Below are positions 60,631 to 64,000 of a DNA stretch of 64,000 nt, piece after piece (position 1 is the first letter of the stretch; each line of letters opens with the position of its first letter). The notes beneath the pieces were generated by a model, which was not told the DNA's origin, searched no databases, and worked only from the letters and a program-made list of their open reading frames with translations. Origin of the DNA: UBA1845 sp002338715 (GTDB lineage: Bacteria; Planctomycetota; Phycisphaerae; UBA1845); assembly GCA_035344155.1 (NCBI GenBank), contig DAORAL010000026.1:1-64000 (forward strand). Reading direction: 5' to 3'. A program made the position numbers and the translations under genes.

Positions 60631-61540
60631 GACATGCACCGCAAATGTTGTTGCCATACCCACGCATTTTCATCGGGTCGGTCAGGTCGAAGTCGGCCTG
60701 CGCACCGCGGGCCAGTGTACTGTTGGGCGCGAACCATCCTGCGCCGTGCGGATTGTGACAGGTGGAACACGTGATTGTCTGATTCTTCGTCAGAGGAAGA
60801 TCTGTGACGCGTTGCCGCATCTGGGCAGGCATTTTCGTGCCATGGTGTCCCGGTTCGAAGAAATCGACGTGTTGCGTATGACACCCAAGACAGATCGACG
60901 TTTCATCGTCGATCAGATTCGGTTTGTTTGTTCGCTGCCCCGTTCGATCCATCGACACATTGCTGTTGTGGCAGTAGTAGCAGGCGTTCGTCCGCGGCTC
61001 GCCGGCATCATCAAGCATGATGTGCGGGTTGAATTTCTCGTGGCTGCTGTTGTCGACGTGGCAATTGGCACAGAATGCAACCGGGTCGTCGGTGATTCTT
61101 CCACGAAGAAATGCCGCATTGCGAGAAGGACGCGAGCGCGTTCGGTCGCAGGCCAACAACACATCGTGACACGTTAAACAACTGAGCATGCCATCCTGAG
61201 CCGGCCAACCTTCTGGCAGATGAATGTCCGGGCTGTCAAATGGACGGTTGGCTGGGTGCTTCTCGGATTCCGCCCGCACGCCATCATGACACGCGAGACA
61301 GTTGGCTGTGACGTCGCGATGGTTCGTCGCTTTCTGCGGTTGACCGGATGGGTGACACTGCGAACAACCGTTGGGCGACCAGTGGGGGTTGGGGGCTTTG
61401 CCGGTTGGCGTCGAGACGACCGTCGAATCATCGGCGCGCAGAAACGCGATCGGATACACCGCACCCGCAAACAGAACGATGCCCGTTGCGATGGCGAGCG
61501 ACTTTGCCGCACGCGGTTTCAATGTGCTATTCGTCCCCAT
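60620..61540 (-). CDS. Octahaem cytochrome c
   Basis: 306 residues from the ATG at 61540. Signal anchor (about 13-32, SLAIATGIVLFAGAVYPIAF) and eight CxxCH motifs (CSQCH, CLACH, CLTCH, CANCH, CYYCH, CLGCH, CSTCH, CGACH). Its stop overlaps the next start by 11 bases. Doubled-CXXCH type. Confidence 0.88.
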   Translation of the reverse strand: MGTNSTLKPRAAKSLAIATGIVLFAGAVYPIAFLRADDSTVVSTPTGKAPNPHWSPNGCSQCHPSGQPQKATNHRDVTANCLACHDGVRAESEKHPANRPFDSPDIHLPEGWPAQDGMLSCLTCHDVLLACDRTRSRPSRNAAFLRGRITDDPVAFCANCHVDNSSHEKFNPHIMLDDAGEPRTNACYYCHNSNVSMDRTGQRTNKPNLIDDETSICLGCHTQHVDFFEPGHHGTKMPAQMRQRVTDLPLTKNQTITCSTCHNPHGAGWFAPNSTLARGAQADFDLTDPMKMRGYGNNICGACHER

Positions 61541-62669
61541 GGGATTCCTTGGTCGCAGTGTCTTTTGCATGCGGGGCAACGGATCGCCCAACCGCTTCGT
61601 CGACACCGATCAACACCAACTGCGGTGCGCCCAGCGAATCGGAAACGACAAGCCAGTCTGCCGCCTCCGGGTGGCGCGAAAAATTCGGATTACGCGTCAT
61701 ATCAATCGCGTCGCACGCACCCAACGATGCAATTCCCATCGGCAGCGTCAATCCACCCCAGGCTCCGCGCCGTTCGTGAATCTCCACGACAAAATCGCCA
61801 GCCGCATCAAACACGAGGATCGACTGACGGGCTGCATCGGTGACGCAGATTGATCCGCCGCGCGTCACGCAGACCTGCTTGGGGCGGACGAATTCACCGT
61901 TGCCGCGTCCCTTGCGACCGAGTGGCGATTTCGGGCTGCCATCTGCCGCGAGTCGAAAGACCACGCCCGCCACCGCGTCGGCGACGAGCAGGGTGTTGTC
62001 AGCCGTCATCGCCAGTCCCGTCGGCGCAACCATTTTCGGGCTGGCGCTGGCGGCTGTCATTGGTGGAAGCCAATTGCCTTGATCGATGCTCCATCGGTGG
62101 ACGGAGTGGCCGGCCAGGTCGCCTACATACAGCGTTCCATTGTGGGCCAACACGCCGCCCGGTCGAAATTCTCCGCCGGGTGCGATCTGTCCAAGGTAAC
62201 GTCCTTCAGGATCGTACGAGAGGACCACCTTCAGCGTTGTGTCGGCCACATAGACATTGCCGATTTCGTCGGTCGTGATATCAACCGGGCATCGCGGGCG
62301 TCGCGACGGATCATCAATCCACGAGCGAACGCGCCCGGTTTGAAAATCGATCGCGATCACGTCGGGCCGCCCCTGGTCGCAAACCAGCAGTTCATCGCCA
62401 ACGCGCACGATCCCCTGCGAATTGCGAAGGATCGGGGGAGGGGTGTCGGCTGGCCCGTATAGAAAGTCTTCGAGCGTCGACGACTTGCGATAGTTCGGCA
62501 GCGTCTGCGTCATGTCGCCCAACACGGTCAAAGCGGGCGCGCCGCTCGATCCAGTGAAGGTCTGCGGGACGAACCATTCGGGTGTTTGCGTCGACGGTGT
62601 GCATGCACCGCAGGCGAGCGCGCACGCTGCGCCGACGAACGCGACAAGTTTACTACCGAAATTCTTCAT
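61527..62669 (-). CDS. NHL-repeat lipoprotein
   Basis: 380 residues from the ATG at 62669 (62684 also possible), with a lipobox-like ALACGAC at about 20-26. Several NHL blades (CPVDITTDEIGNVYVADTTLK, RPGGVLAHNGTLYVGDLAGHS, APTGLAMTADNTLLVADAVAG, RPKQVCVTRGGSICVTDAARQ). It overlaps the octahaem gene by 14 bases. A second propeller in the same operon suggests each is paired with one cytochrome. Confidence 0.85.
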   Translation of the reverse strand: MKNFGSKLVAFVGAACALACGACTPSTQTPEWFVPQTFTGSSGAPALTVLGDMTQTLPNYRKSSTLEDFLYGPADTPPPILRNSQGIVRVGDELLVCDQGRPDVIAIDFQTGRVRSWIDDPSRRPRCPVDITTDEIGNVYVADTTLKVVLSYDPEGRYLGQIAPGGEFRPGGVLAHNGTLYVGDLAGHSVHRWSIDQGNWLPPMTAASASPKMVAPTGLAMTADNTLLVADAVAGVVFRLAADGSPKSPLGRKGRGNGEFVRPKQVCVTRGGSICVTDAARQSILVFDAAGDFVVEIHERRGAWGGLTLPMGIASLGACDAIDMTRNPNFSRHPEAADWLVVSDSLGAPQLVLIGVDEAVGRSVAPHAKDTATKESHGDE

Positions 62670-62713
62670 GAAACCGACATTCAAAACGACAACTTTCGAA
62701 CTACTTCATTGAT

Positions 62714-63496
62714 TTACTTAACATGACACGTCAAACACAACGCGCTTCGGCGGTTGGATTTGACCAGCAACTTGTCGATCCCCGCGCTGTTGTGCGGATC
62801 GTGACACGATACGCATTCCATTCGACCTTCCGGCAGGCGAACCGTACCGTCAGCCGTCACAAATGATTCGGGTCGATATTCCCGATTGTTCGACGGATAA
62901 GGCACACCGATGGGATGATCGCGCCAGGCGAACCCTTCGGGCACCGAAAAGCCTTCGCGAACGCCCGCAAGCATTGCGTGGGCTGATCCAATCGTCGACG
63001 ACGCCACCGTTCCATCGTGGCAACCGAGGCAGATCAGACTCGTCGGTCCGGGGGTGTAGCGGTCGGGTACGAATGTTTGCCGCTGTCCCTGGATGCGAAA
63101 CAACTCGACGGCTGGCTCGACATCCTGATCGATGGCGTCGCGATTTTCCGTATTGTTTTCATCGGTCGCGTCGGTGTTGTTGGTTGGTTTGCGGACGCGA
63201 ACGGCTTGGACGTGCGGAATGTGGCACGCGGAACATGCATCACCCGGTCGATGGGTCTCTTCGGAAAAATCATGGACGCTGCCGACCGTTCCGCTCATGT
63301 AGTTGGTTTGGGTGCGCGGAGTTTCGCTGCTATGAATTTGAGGGCTTTGGGTTTCGGTGTCTTGATCGTTGGCGTCGACCACCTTCATGTTGGAATCGGC
63401 CATGTCCGAATCGGCGCTCTTTGCCGGTTCGGATTGGCTGCCGTCCATCGCGAACAGCGCGACCAAACACATCGATAGCATTGCGAGACTTTTCAT
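62714..63496 (-). CDS. Tetrahaem cytochrome c
   Basis: 260 residues with a signal peptide (about 1-23), an acidic Asp/Ser-rich linker (about 25-65), and four haem motifs (CSACHIPH, CLGCHDG, CVSCHDPH, CLTCH). The doubled-CXXCH spacing and the CHxPH pattern match the other cytochromes of the operon. Confidence 0.87.
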   Translation of the reverse strand: MKSLAMLSMCLVALFAMDGSQSEPAKSADSDMADSNMKVVDANDQDTETQSPQIHSSETPRTQTNYMSGTVGSVHDFSEETHRPGDACSACHIPHVQAVRVRKPTNNTDATDENNTENRDAIDQDVEPAVELFRIQGQRQTFVPDRYTPGPTSLICLGCHDGTVASSTIGSAHAMLAGVREGFSVPEGFAWRDHPIGVPYPSNNREYRPESFVTADGTVRLPEGRMECVSCHDPHNSAGIDKLLVKSNRRSALCLTCHVK

Positions 63497-63499
63497 CGT

Positions 63500-64000
63500 T
63501 TAGCGTCCGTATTCAAATCGCACATGGGTCACACCGTGGCACACGAGGGTGCAACTTCCGCTGTATCGACCCAGGTCTTCGTATTCAACCCGAGCGCCCA
63601 ACGCGCCGCTGGCCGGCCTGACGATCGAGCGATCAAAGTTGATCAGGTTGCTGTGGTTGCGACTGCTCGCCCGCATGCGGTTGATGCCGTGCGAATCGTG
63701 GCACGCCGAGCACGACGCCCGCCCTTGCGAGACGTGCACGTTGTGCAGCGGGAAGCTTTCGTCGCCGAGGATGCTGGCTCGATCGTGACATTGATAGCAC
63801 AAGGCATACGCCCGCGGGCTTTCGGTAACGTACTCATTCGTCGAATAGTTGGCTTTGAGCAGCGGGCGATAGATCGATCCGTGCGGTCCATTCACGCCGA
63901 TCGCCGAACCCTGGCCTGACGTGTCGGAATTGTGGCAATCGGTGCAGCGCACCATCGACCCGACGCGCCACGGCGAAATCAAACTCACCACATCGTTGTT
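63500..64000 (-). CDS. Multihaem cytochrome c, 5' end beyond the window
   Basis: The C-terminal 166 residues of a secreted cytochrome are visible; the frame remains open through the right edge, so the start lies outside. Four haem motifs are seen: CTDCH, CYQCH, CSACH and CTLVCH (CX3CH). It is 4 bases upstream of the tetrahaem gene and belongs to the same operon. Confidence 0.85.
   Translation of the reverse strand, partial: NNDVVSLISPWRVGSMVRCTDCHNSDTSGQGSAIGVNGPHGSIYRPLLKANYSTNEYVTESPRAYALCYQCHDRASILGDESFPLHNVHVSQGRASCSACHDSHGINRMRASSRNHSNLINFDRSIVRPASGALGARVEYEDLGRYSGSCTLVCHGVTHVRFEYGR

Overview
The window looks like a high-GC Planctomycetota chromosome, plausibly Phycisphaerae-like. The evidence is a C-terminal planctomycete-style double zinc knuckle (CQRCGYDL...RCPECG) in a membrane protein at 1184-2152, several families of palindromic intergenic repeats, tRNA genes with no encoded CCA, and large multihaem cytochrome genes. 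I can support no phage, insertion sequence or CRISPR array.

Layout. (1) 1-4.7 kb: three planctomycete-type hypothetical envelope proteins and palindromic repeats. (2) 4.7-15.4 kb: an RNA-repair locus. A divergent RtcR (CARF + sigma-54 AAA+) activator faces a near-consensus sigma-54 promoter at 6439-6455. Downstream, all on the + strand, lie five tRNA genes, rtcB, two unfamiliar ORFs, a terminator, a third conserved unknown, a DPPF-type methyltransferase, rtcA, two degenerate tRNA-like sequences, a compact Y-shaped RNA fold, a slipin (SPFH) gene and tRNA-His. (3) 15.4-20.9 kb: a TolC/HlyD/ABC export system on the minus strand and a divergent winged-helix regulator. (4) 21.5-29.7 kb: a cbb3-type oxidase cluster (dihaem lipoprotein, CcoN, CcoO, small membrane proteins, CcoI copper ATPase, TauE/SafE-like protein). 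(5) 29.7-32.3 kb: a protoglobin-coupled histidine kinase and an NtrC-type sigma-54 activator. (6) 32.6-45.2 kb: one long operon behind a sigma-54 promoter: CBS protein, CoA-transferase-GNAT fusion, cytidylate-kinase-like protein, Hyp maturation genes and a group 3b NiFe hydrogenase. (7) 45.3-54.3 kb, minus strand: a 2-oxoacid:ferredoxin oxidoreductase operon behind a perfect sigma-54 consensus, a trans-sulfuration enzyme, a dihydroorotate-dehydrogenase-like protein and pyruvate:ferredoxin oxidoreductase with its own sigma-54-like promoter. (8) 54.5-64 kb: a tightly packed cytochrome operon with 47 CxxCH-type haem motifs, two NHL-repeat proteins and a cytochrome c/b fusion, running off the right edge.

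How it fits together. Regions 4-7 look like one oxygen-responsive energy module: a high-affinity oxidase beside an oxygen-sensing two-component system whose response regulator can only act at sigma-54 promoters, and such promoters lie before the hydrogenase, KGOR and PFOR genes. Ferredoxin-linked oxidation of 2-oxoacids and H2 turnover would then be induced when oxygen falls.

The most unusual system is region 2. RtcR senses broken tRNA in the bacteria where it has been studied. Here its target promoter appears to transcribe repair enzymes together with a bank of tRNAs. Three of these (Pro-UGG, Leu-CAG, Leu-GAG) carry A37 where bacteria normally have G37, one has the rare Arg anticodon GCG, and two further tRNA-like sequences are visibly degenerate. 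This suggests replacement, decoy or signalling tRNAs made on demand after tRNA damage.
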